Origin: Planctomycetaceae bacterium
GTDB lineage: Bacteria; Planctomycetota; Planctomycetia; Pirellulales; Thermoguttaceae
Reading direction: 5' to 3'
DNA: 5,651 bases
Assembly (NCBI GenBank): GCA_031259095.1
Contig: JAIRLW010000504.1
Span: forward strand, 1-5,651
This document shows positions 1 to 5,553 of the stretch, piece after piece (position 1 is the stretch's first letter; every line of letters starts with the position of its first letter). Position numbers and translations under genes: made by a program. The notes beneath the pieces were generated by a model. That model did no database searches. It saw only the letters and a list, made by a program, of their open reading frames with translations, and had not been told where the DNA came from.

Positions 1-97
1 GACGTGTTATCGAAATTTTTTTTAATCTTTTTGATTCCGGCTTGGTCTTGTTAATTTTTCGTAATCTGTTATTCTTTAACGCTTGTTTAGACACGGA

Positions 98-121
98 TGT
101 TTTTGATCATTGTTTTTGATC
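98..121. repeat. 11-bp direct repeat upstream of the moxR-like gene
   Basis: TGTTTTTGATC occurs at 98-108 and again, perfectly, at 111-121, a period of 13. A shorter relative, TTTTTGAT, lies at 28-35. The pair ends 66 bases before the ATG at 188, where an operator or activator site could sit. I found no convincing -35/-10 pair in 1-187, so this may equally be chance in a T-rich leader. The rest of 1-187 shows no ORF of note. The long T-runs near 14-33 have no hairpin before them that I can see. Confidence 0.4.
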
Positions 122-187
122 GCAATGTCTGTTGTTGGCGTCTATCCTTTTGAGTCAATTTAGAATTTGAATTGAGAATTTAAAATA

Positions 188-1123
188 ATGAAATACACGG
201 AACTAATCGGCAACCTCGAACAAAATATTTCACTAGCGGTTTTTGGGAAACGGAAAGTGATTCACCGTTGCCTTGTGGCGTTGTTTGCCGCGGAACATGT
301 TTTACTGGAAGATGTTCCCGGCGTCGGTAAAACATTGCTTGCACAAGCCATTGCTAAAAGTATTGCCGGTGATTTCCGGCGACTCCAGTTCACCCCAGAC
401 CTTTTGCCTGCCGACATTGTTGGAAGTAGTATTTACGATGCCGGAATCCGTGAGTTTTATTTTTCACGCGGCGCGATTTTCGCCAATATTCTTTTAGCCG
501 ACGAAATCAACCGGACAACGCCACGAACTCAAAGCGCCATGCTCGAAGCAATGAATGAGCATCAGGTTTCCGTTGATGGAACAACGTATCCGCTTCCACA
601 ACCATTTATGGTGATCGCAACGGAAAATCCGATGGAGTTTGAAGGAACTTATCCGTTGCCGGAAAGTCAACTCGACCGTTTTTTATTGCGTATTTCTGTT
701 GGTTATCCTGATCGGGAAAACGAATTGAATGTTTTGCGGACCCATCAGGTTGCTCGTCCCATCGACTCTTTAACCGCCGTTCTTTCTGTTGCTCAAGTTG
801 TTGAAATTCAGCAAGCGGTTTGTGCGGTTCGGGTCGATGAATCCATTAACCGTTATATTTTAGACCTTGTGGACGCAACACGTGAAAGCGACGAATTACT
901 GGTCGGAGTCAGCACACGCGGAGCAATCGCTCTCAGCAGAGCAGTGCAGGCTCACGCGCTCATTGAAGGACGTGATTTTGTTACTCCAGACGACGTTAAA
1001 ACATTAGCCGTTGCCGTGTTTTCCCATCGGGTCATGCCCAAATCGTACGCTCACGGAAACCAACGCCAAGCAATCGAAGCAATTATCGAACGGATTGTCG
1101 AATCGGTTCTTGTTCCGGTTTAA
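188..1123 (+). CDS. MoxR-family AAA+ ATPase
   Basis: This encodes a 311-residue cytoplasmic MoxR-type ATPase. Such proteins act as chaperone-like motors that mature or activate partner proteins, usually with von Willebrand factor A (VWA) domain proteins, using ATP. The whole family pattern is visible: Walker A with PGVGKT at residues 44-49, Walker B ILLADE at 101-106, sensor 1 ATEN at 144-147, arginine-finger-like LDRF at 162-165, and sensor 2 GVSTRGA at 240-246 in the C-terminal lid, followed by TPDDV at 266-270. Both halves (AAA_3 core and AAA_lid_2) look complete and the length is normal. The start is firm: an in-frame TGA lies at 173-175 and no other start lies between. A weak GAG at 174-176 is the only Shine-Dalgarno-like signal. 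The usual DUF58 and VWA partner genes do not follow; the next 221 bases are non-coding. The exact MoxR subfamily and client cannot be told, so no gene symbol is given. Confidence 0.96.
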   Translation: MKYTELIGNLEQNISLAVFGKRKVIHRCLVALFAAEHVLLEDVPGVGKTLLAQAIAKSIAGDFRRLQFTPDLLPADIVGSSIYDAGIREFYFSRGAIFANILLADEINRTTPRTQSAMLEAMNEHQVSVDGTTYPLPQPFMVIATENPMEFEGTYPLPESQLDRFLLRISVGYPDRENELNVLRTHQVARPIDSLTAVLSVAQVVEIQQAVCAVRVDESINRYILDLVDATRESDELLVGVSTRGAIALSRAVQAHALIEGRDFVTPDDVKTLAVAVFSHRVMPKSYAHGNQRQAIEAIIERIVESVLVPV

Positions 1124-1142
1124 TCACCGAATTTTTATGAAA

Positions 1143-1234
1143 AATCATCTACCCATGAGTCCCTATCATCCCTAATGTCCCTTTGATTAAATAGGGACAT
1201 TAGGGACTAATGGGACTAAATGGGACAGATGATT
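1143..1234. repeat. Imperfect inverted repeat of GGGAC units
   Basis: The core is a 14-bp perfect inverted repeat, arms 1169-1182 and 1193-1206, with a 10-base AT-rich loop. Beyond it the arms pair imperfectly, closing with AATCATCT (1143-1150) against AGATGATT (1227-1234). The right arm is four GGGAC copies ending at 1198, 1207, 1216 and 1226, so spaced 9, 9 and 10 bases. The left arm carries diverged copies in the opposite orientation. No T-run follows the stem, so it is not a standard intrinsic terminator for the upstream ATPase gene, though the RNA hairpin could slow polymerase or protect the mRNA 3' end. A related array lies at 2695-2806. It could be a dispersed genomic repeat, a protein-binding array or a transcribed hairpin. 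Confidence 0.8.
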
Positions 1235-1267
1235 AAGAGCAATAATTTACCTTTATTTTCACAACTC

Positions 1268-1296
1268 TTGACAAAACCGCCGTCAACAACGACAAT
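1268..1296 (+). promoter_or_regulatory. Sigma70-type promoter for gene 2
   Basis: A consensus -35 TTGACA at 1268-1273 is followed after exactly 17 bases by GACAAT at 1291-1296, which matches 4 of 6 bases of the -10 consensus. Transcription would begin near 1303 and give a leader of about 42 bases before the ATG at 1345. That leader leaves the in-frame GTG at 1309 almost at the mRNA end, which supports the later ATG. The spacing and the GA(C/T)AAT -10 match the promoter before gene 3. Confidence 0.6.
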
Positions 1297-1332
1297 CAAC
1301 TTTAGTTCGTGTCAATAAAATATTTTACTGTT

Positions 1333-1336
1333 GGAG
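1333..1336 (+). promoter_or_regulatory. Shine-Dalgarno site deciding the gene 2 start
   Basis: GGAG at 1333-1336 lies 8 bases before the ATG at 1345, an ideal distance. The alternative in-frame start, GTG at 1309, has no such site, and choosing it would put 12 extra residues ahead of a good signal peptide. Confidence 0.7.
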
Positions 1337-1344
1337 TTTTTGAA

Positions 1345-2466
1345 ATGAGAACTTTTTTCATCTTTATAAAACCGGTTTGGGACTGTATTTTAGGAAGTAT
1401 TATATTTTTAGTCTTGATTTCGGCAGATGTTTTGGGCGCAGAACCGGTTTATCGGGTTCATTCTGTTTATTGGACGGAGCCGGCGGTAATCTCCGAAACG
1501 GTACCGATTCGTGTTGACGAAGCGGCGATTTCGTATGATTTTCCGTATGAACCGCAAATCATCGAGCGACGGATTCTTTCAACCAAAATCGTTTCACCTG
1601 CAACCGATTCGCTAACATCTAATTCCGAAATAAAAATCATAAACAAAAAACCGCTTTCCCCGCTTCGCCAACTAGAAGAACAATCCGAGAAAAAAGAACA
1701 AAAAACATTGCCGGAAAAAAAACCGGAAGAGAAAATATTCGTGCCGAATCATTCCGATCAAACGAAATTGTCCGAATCTTCAGAAGGTTCAACATCTTCA
1801 GCAACACCAACAGTTACCTCTGAAACAATTACAGAAACAACTGAAACCGTTGTAGAAGAACCTTTTCCAACGATTACATTTCCTCCGTTACCGGAAGAAT
1901 CAGAACAAATTTTGGTGCAGAAACCACCGCAACCGTCACAAAATGAACCCAAACAAACATCACCGGTTTCATCAACTATTCGCGGTCAATCGTCTGGTAT
2001 TGCTGGTGAGACAGAAAAAATATTAGAGGAACCGCTGCCATATCCGCAAGGAAGAGCGGATATATCGACGATTGACCCTAAATTATTGGACGATAACACG
2101 GCAGTAAATGGACAAACGCCGGAACAAAATAATACGTCAACATCGGCAACCGGCAATGATTCAATAACAACGTCACAGGATAAATCGGACGACAATAAAT
2201 CAAAAAACGAAAATCAGTCTGGAGTTAATGGAATTTTATTGTTAGCGACAATTATTTCCATCGCGATGTTAATTTATACTGTTGTGATTGCTTTTGATTA
2301 TCATCAACGTTGGATGCAATCATTGACGGCGCAGAACCGTCATTTTTCTAGTTTGTCCGACGATACGGATATGGAGGTTGATCTTTCCGATAACCTGCCG
2401 CTGTATAACGGAAATGCGAATATTCCGAGTTTATCTCATTTCCGTTCGGAATCGCAGTATTACTGA
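1345..2466 (+). CDS. Secreted/membrane-tethered Pro-Ser-Thr-Glu-rich protein, function unknown
   Basis: I do not recognise this 373-residue protein. It begins with a signal peptide: Arg2 and Lys9, a hydrophobic stretch (about residues 15-27), then a likely cleavage after Ala32 in DVLGA-EP. Residues 33-85 may form a small folded part with several Tyr, Pro and Val residues. Residues 88-293 are low-complexity, rich in Pro, Ser, Thr, Glu, Lys and later Asn/Asp, and almost certainly disordered. One transmembrane helix (about 295-317, GILLLATIISIAM onward) follows, then a 56-residue tail rich in Ser, Asp and Asn ending in QYY. If the signal peptide is cleaved, the long linker would be outside the membrane and the tail in the cytoplasm. 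No catalytic motif or Cys pair is visible. The ATG at 1345 is preferred over GTG at 1309 because of the Shine-Dalgarno site. The gene has its own promoter and ends 145 bases before a terminator. It could be a spacer or adaptor of the cell envelope, but that is a guess. Confidence 0.8.
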   Translation: MRTFFIFIKPVWDCILGSIIFLVLISADVLGAEPVYRVHSVYWTEPAVISETVPIRVDEAAISYDFPYEPQIIERRILSTKIVSPATDSLTSNSEIKIINKKPLSPLRQLEEQSEKKEQKTLPEKKPEEKIFVPNHSDQTKLSESSEGSTSSATPTVTSETITETTETVVEEPFPTITFPPLPEESEQILVQKPPQPSQNEPKQTSPVSSTIRGQSSGIAGETEKILEEPLPYPQGRADISTIDPKLLDDNTAVNGQTPEQNNTSTSATGNDSITTSQDKSDDNKSKNENQSGVNGILLLATIISIAMLIYTVVIAFDYHQRWMQSLTAQNRHFSSLSDDTDMEVDLSDNLPLYNGNANIPSLSHFRSESQYY

Positions 2467-2488
2467 TTTGATTATTACTTTGCACGGT

Positions 2489-2568
2489 CGTTTAAACGCA
2501 GGCATCCCGTTTACATAAATAATCATGATTGCTTGCGTCAATCTAGGCGGACAAGAGGTCCGCATTCC
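2489..2568. repeat. Compound palindromic intergenic repeat
   Basis: Several nested symmetries sit together. CGTTTAAACG (2489-2498) and AATCATGATT (2521-2530) are perfect 10-bp palindromes. CGCAGGC (2497-2503) can pair with GCTTGCG (2531-2537) with one G-U pair. GCGGAC (2547-2552) pairs perfectly with GTCCGC (2558-2563) across a 5-base loop. Read as protein, the + strand at 2495-2512 gives NAGIPF and the - strand at 2545-2568 gives RNADLLSA. From memory, peptides like NAGIP and NADILSA recur in spurious ORFs of planctomycete and verrucomicrobial genomes, where they mark a dispersed palindromic repeat. I take this as one such copy. It could instead be a structured 3' UTR of gene 2. Confidence 0.6.
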
Positions 2569-2610
2569 TCTACACAATGCCAATTTGTTACCGTTCAAAG
2601 TACCTATTTG

Positions 2611-2648
2611 AATTTCCCCGCTATTTATTGCGGGAAAATTTCTTTTTT
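2611..2648 (+). terminator. Intrinsic terminator after gene 2
   Basis: AATTTCCCCGC (2611-2621) pairs with GCGGGAAAATT (2630-2640) over 11 positions with one mismatch, around an 8-base loop. The inner five base pairs are all G-C. ATTTC followed by six T residues runs through 2648, giving the U-tract of a rho-independent terminator on the + strand. It lies 145 bases after the gene 2 stop and before the gene 3 promoter, so it separates the two transcription units. Confidence 0.8.
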
Positions 2649-2664
2649 GACAGATTTCCGAAAA

Positions 2665-2694
2665 ATTTCCTAGCATTCACAGGTTGTAGGAAAT
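2665..2694. repeat. 8-bp inverted repeat
   Basis: ATTTCCTA (2665-2672) and TAGGAAAT (2687-2694) are perfect reverse complements separated by 14 bases. The repeat directly abuts the GGGAC array beginning at 2695 and may be one end of the same repeat element, or a separate protein-binding dyad. It is AT-rich and would be a weak RNA hairpin. Confidence 0.45.
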
Positions 2695-2806
2695 ATTAGA
2701 GACGTTGGCGACAATGGCGACAAATGGGACAAATAATCTTTAAAAAATAAATTGGTCGGGATATTTTTTAGCAGTTTTCGTAAGAATTGTCCCAACGAAT
2801 TGTCCC
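2695..2806. repeat. Second GGGAC-type array with opposed copies
   Basis: Four tandem 9-base units run from 2695 to 2730: ATTAGAGAC, GTTGGCGAC, AATGGCGAC and AAATGGGAC. After an AT-rich gap, GAATTGTCCC occurs twice (2784-2793 and 2797-2806), which is GGGACAATTC on the other strand. TGGGACAA at 2725-2732 is a perfect reverse complement of TTGTCCCA at 2787-2794. The design, GGGAC units in one direction facing copies in the other, repeats that at 1143-1234, but with a much longer centre and more divergence. It lies just upstream of the gene 3 promoter. Confidence 0.65.
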
Positions 2807-2838
2807 GAATTTCAAGACGATTAAAAAATTTATTCGGA

Positions 2839-2867
2839 TTGACAAATGAAATTGAATGATGGATAAT
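2839..2867 (+). promoter_or_regulatory. Near-consensus sigma70-type promoter for gene 3
   Basis: TTGACA at 2839-2844 is a perfect -35, and GATAAT at 2862-2867 matches five of six -10 bases at the optimal 17-base spacing. Transcription would begin near 2874, leaving a leader of about 130 bases before the ATG at 3006. That leader contains possible weak pairings, CAATTC (2886-2891) with GAATTG (2947-2952) and GTTATT (2922-2927) with AATAAC (2937-2942), but no riboswitch I recognise. Confidence 0.7.
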
Positions 2868-2977
2868 AACAAAGCAATAAAAAATCAATTCGACGTCAAG
2901 ATTAGAGTTAGGCTTGAAATCGTTATTGGTTTTGTTAATAACAGTTGAATTGTTTTATTTTTCACAGTCCACTTTTA

Positions 2978-2996
2978 CAGATCACTCCATGATCTG
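2978..2996 (+). promoter_or_regulatory. Dyad just before the gene 3 start
   Basis: CAGATC (2978-2983) and GATCTG (2991-2996) form a perfect 6-bp inverted repeat with a 7-base loop, ending 9 bases before the ATG at 3006. As RNA, the hairpin would occupy the place where a Shine-Dalgarno site is expected, and none is seen there. It could tune ribosome access or bind a protein. A 6-bp dyad is short enough to be chance. Confidence 0.35.
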
Positions 2997-3005
2997 CGTA
3001 TTCCC

Positions 3006-5396
3006 ATGAACACCCAAAAAAACTCGCGTACCTGGAAGATAGTTTATCTTGTTGCGTTAATTATTATTGTGGTTTTGTTACACCGTGTCGGCCGACCCGC
3101 TAAAATTATTGTTCAACCCGGCGGCGGTGAAGCACGGCTCGATTTGGGCGGTTATCTTGCCCAAATAAGACATCAGGAAGGGTTGACCGAATCGCAAATC
3201 GGTGAAATCGATCCGGCAAGTAATACCATTAAATTGGCGACTTTCGGTTTGCGCGGTGTTGCTATTGCATTGCTTTGGCATCGATCACAAGAATATCAGA
3301 AACGACTCGATTGGAATAATGTCATCGCCACCTCAAACCAACTCGTGTTTCTGGAACCGCACTTTACAACAATTTGGGAATTTCTAGGTTGGAATCTTGC
3401 TTACAACGCTTCAGCGGAATTTGACGATTATCGAGAACGTTATCGTTGGGTGATTCGCGGAATTGACTTTTTAACCCGCGGCGTGGAATTTAACAGTCAG
3501 GCGCCGAAACTGTGTAAGGCAACGGGTTGGACCATTTCGCAAAAAATCGGAATCGCCGACGAAAATCAGCAATATCGGCGGCTGCTTCGTGAAGATGAAG
3601 AATTCGGGTTGCGGCATAACTGCCAACTGCCCTCTGAACGCGATAACTGGATACTTGGCCGCCGTTGGTATCATAAAGGCGAAAATCTTGTTTTACAAGG
3701 AGTTAGTATCGGTAACGAGTCTGATTTTCTGTTCTTTTCCCATTCACGATTGAATCTGTTCAACTATGCAAAGTGGAAACGTAAAGACGGAATTTTCGGT
3801 GAAGAGGCGATTCGTGCGTGGGAAAATGCCGACGCGGAATGGCGCGAATTCGCCAAGCAAGACCTCTCAACGGCAATCCCCGAAGATGGTTCATTACAAA
3901 TGCGGCCCGGCGTCAAAGCAAGACGGACAACATTGGAAACAACCGATCTTGTTAAGGAAGAAGCAAAAAATCTTCTTAAAGAGTTAGAGGCTTTTGCGCC
4001 GGATTTGAAACGGAATCTATGTATTGACCGTTGGAAACAATTGGCCGGCGCCAAAGGTCAACAAGGGACGTTGCTTCAGGTTTTGGAAACCGCGTATGAA
4101 AAACCGCACAAATATTCTTCGTTGCCGCATGAAGAACTCCGTATTATTCGGGAGTGGCTGGACGAAAATGAACCGGATTGGAAAAAACGGCTTCAAACCG
4201 ATTTGGATTCGCTTTATACCAGCGAACAACTGGAACTGAAAAAAATTCCGATTCTGCTTCTTTTGGAAGAAGATCAGCGCGATATTCTTAACAAAGCCGA
4301 TGGAGCGGTGGGACAGGTTCGGGAACGTGCTCTTGAGATTTTGCGGGTTACTCCCAAAGTTCTTGCGGAAGAGATACAAGAATTGGATGTTTCCCAAGAC
4401 GCTAAACGCCGTTCACGGGCAATTACCGCAGAACTTGATGGGCATAAAGAACGAACCCGAATGTCTGATCTTTACCGTGATATTCTCAATTTTGAGTATC
4501 GGTTTCGTGAAGTTGCGGTTGAACGGACACAACAAGCAGACGACGCTCAAAAATTCCGTTATTTGGGTCGAATCGCTTATTATGATGGCCGGATTGCCGA
4601 TTCGATCAAAGGTTGGCTTGACGCGATGAAAAAATGGGAGGAATTGTACGAATTGCCGGGTTTTGACGATATTGCCGGAGACGCAACGTTTATTCGGGAA
4701 ATCATTGATATTATCGAAAAATTCGTGATTATTTTAGACAACGATAATAAAATATTTTCCGATGTTGCGGAGGACAAGGTTCCAATGGACGCAATGATTC
4801 GCAATAAATTGAATCAGGAAAACAACCCCAAACAAATAATTTTGGCGTTGGAATATGCTAAAAAGGAATTTGAAAAAGGATTGGCGGAACAAGACGAAAC
4901 AAAACGTAAAGAAAAATTAGAGAAAATAGAAATCTATTTTCAAATTATTTCGCAACGTTTTGACGGAATCAACATGAGTATTGAGTTTATGAAACTTGCG
5001 CCGTTATTCGACATTCGGGATTACATGATTGATTCAAACGCTTATTATGTCAAAACGCTTCAAAGTCTTGGTAAACCATTGCCTGAACCGTTACCGCTTC
5101 GTAGTTTTGTCGAGTTGATGATGAAACATGATCCGGCAATCGGCAAGGCGACCGCCGCAATTGGAACCGGTTTACCGCTTGTTCGTGACAAAAAATATGC
5201 GGAAGCCCAAACGGAATTGGAAAAAGCCGTTGAACTTTGGCAACCGATTTTGAACAAATATCCGATGATTCCGCTTGATCCGACTCTTCAAATGCACGCT
5301 GATCTTGTTCTGCTTGCCGGTTTGTACGCCGATACGCTCAAAGCGCAGGAAAAAACAATTCCGGAAAATTTCCTGCTTAAAACGTTTCTAAAATAA
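3006..5396 (+). CDS. Large N-terminally anchored helical (TPR-like) protein, planctomycete-type family
   Basis: This 796-residue protein has one N-terminal membrane segment (about residues 12-26, IVYLVALIIIVVLLH) with Lys and Arg on its cytoplasmic side. Most of the rest is probably on the outer face of that membrane. The best conserved-looking part is residues 43-200, with LDLGGYLAQIRHQEGL, IGEIDPAS, LATFGLRGVA, ALLWHRSQEY, GWNLAYNASAEFDDYRERY and GWTISQKIGIADENQQY. The remainder is strongly helical, with charged amphipathic stretches (310-480, 610-645). TPR-like helical pairs appear at about 100-165, 515-545 and 715-745. From memory this resembles a family conserved in planctomycetes, where some homologues carry the unhelpful label 'IRE (iron responsive element)'; I would not adopt that name. 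No enzyme motif is seen. ATG 3006 is the first ATG, GTG or TTG in frame after the TGA at 2946-2948. It has no Shine-Dalgarno site but a strong promoter upstream. An envelope scaffold is plausible but unproven. Confidence 0.88.
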   Translation: MNTQKNSRTWKIVYLVALIIIVVLLHRVGRPAKIIVQPGGGEARLDLGGYLAQIRHQEGLTESQIGEIDPASNTIKLATFGLRGVAIALLWHRSQEYQKRLDWNNVIATSNQLVFLEPHFTTIWEFLGWNLAYNASAEFDDYRERYRWVIRGIDFLTRGVEFNSQAPKLCKATGWTISQKIGIADENQQYRRLLREDEEFGLRHNCQLPSERDNWILGRRWYHKGENLVLQGVSIGNESDFLFFSHSRLNLFNYAKWKRKDGIFGEEAIRAWENADAEWREFAKQDLSTAIPEDGSLQMRPGVKARRTTLETTDLVKEEAKNLLKELEAFAPDLKRNLCIDRWKQLAGAKGQQGTLLQVLETAYEKPHKYSSLPHEELRIIREWLDENEPDWKKRLQTDLDSLYTSEQLELKKIPILLLLEEDQRDILNKADGAVGQVRERALEILRVTPKVLAEEIQELDVSQDAKRRSRAITAELDGHKERTRMSDLYRDILNFEYRFREVAVERTQQADDAQKFRYLGRIAYYDGRIADSIKGWLDAMKKWEELYELPGFDDIAGDATFIREIIDIIEKFVIILDNDNKIFSDVAEDKVPMDAMIRNKLNQENNPKQIILALEYAKKEFEKGLAEQDETKRKEKLEKIEIYFQIISQRFDGINMSIEFMKLAPLFDIRDYMIDSNAYYVKTLQSLGKPLPEPLPLRSFVELMMKHDPAIGKATAAIGTGLPLVRDKKYAEAQTELEKAVELWQPILNKYPMIPLDPTLQMHADLVLLAGLYADTLKAQEKTIPENFLLKTFLK

Positions 5397-5399
5397 ATT

Positions 5400-5531
5400 G
5401 TGAAGAAGTTCAAAAGGCAGGCGATATTTCGCCGAAACGCCGCGCCGGTTGATGTCGAGTCAATCTCAGACGCGACCGTAGGTGAAAGCCTTTTAGCAAA
5501 AGGCCGCCAGCCTTCTATGGTCGAGTTATAG
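5400..5531 (+). CDS. Doubtful 43-residue ORF
   Basis: A GTG at 5400, three bases after the gene 3 stop, opens a frame ending at TAG 5529-5531. The product would be basic at its start (VKKFKRQAIFRRN) and acidic in the middle (VDVESISDATVGES), then SLLAKGRQPSMVEL. The composition looks protein-like and the distance to gene 3 suggests translational coupling. Against it, there is no clear Shine-Dalgarno site, two hairpins (5420-5433 and 5488-5504) lie inside it, and the peptide VGESLLAKGRQ resembles, from memory, translated intergenic palindromes. It may therefore be a repeat and not a gene. Confidence 0.22.
   Translation: MKKFKRQAIFRRNAAPVDVESISDATVGESLLAKGRQPSMVEL
5420..5433. repeat. Short perfect hairpin
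   Basis: GGCGA (5420-5424) and TCGCC (5429-5433) pair perfectly around TATT. It lies 24 bases after the gene 3 stop but is followed by GAAACGCCGCG, not a T-run, so it is not a normal terminator. Confidence 0.45.
5488..5504. repeat. 7-bp hairpin with 3-base loop
   Basis: GCCTTTT (5488-5494) and AAAAGGC (5498-5504) are perfect complements around AGC. No T-run follows it, so I do not call it the gene 3 terminator. With the hairpin at 5420-5433 it gives this spacer a structured, repeat-like look. Confidence 0.5.
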
Positions 5532-5553
5532 TCTTCTATTGCCGAGTTTCAGT
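5512..5553. repeat. Tandem duplication of a 21-bp unit
   Basis: Two adjacent 21-base units, 5512-5532 and 5533-5553, share 17 of 21 positions. Both begin CTTCTAT and contain CGAGTT followed by AGT. The period equals two turns of the DNA helix, which would place both copies on the same face if a protein bound them. The rest of 5554-5651 holds no ORF I trust. TATACT at 5625-5630 resembles a -10 box but lacks a good -35. Confidence 0.6.

Noticed and set aside
1169..1206. 14-bp perfect stem as the terminator of the ATPase gene
   Set aside because: No T-run follows. The sequence continues as further GGGAC units, so it is better described as part of the repeat.
1193..1226. GGGAC array as a CRISPR
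   Set aside because: Units of 9-10 bases with no separate spacers and no cas genes nearby do not fit a CRISPR array.
1309..1344. GTG at 1309 as the start of gene 2, adding 12 residues
   Set aside because: It has no Shine-Dalgarno site and lies only a few bases after the predicted transcription start. ATG 1345 has GGAG at the ideal distance and begins a cleaner signal peptide.
2525..2611. 28-codon ORF, ATG 2525 to TGA 2611, with a plausible-looking peptide (GGQEVRIPLHN)
   Set aside because: It has no Shine-Dalgarno site, lies mostly within the palindromic repeat, and reads through the hairpin at 2547-2563. The apparent protein character is best explained by the repeat.
2431..2888. Minus-strand frames of 81 and 72 codons across the gene 2 to gene 3 gap
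   Set aside because: They run through the terminator, the palindromic repeat and the GGGAC array. Their repetitive residues (for example LSHLSPLSP) come from the 9-base repeat, and the first overlaps the end of gene 2.
3764..4397. Long minus-strand frames inside gene 3
   Set aside because: They are shadows of the strongly coding + strand frame, with atypical residue composition and no start signals.
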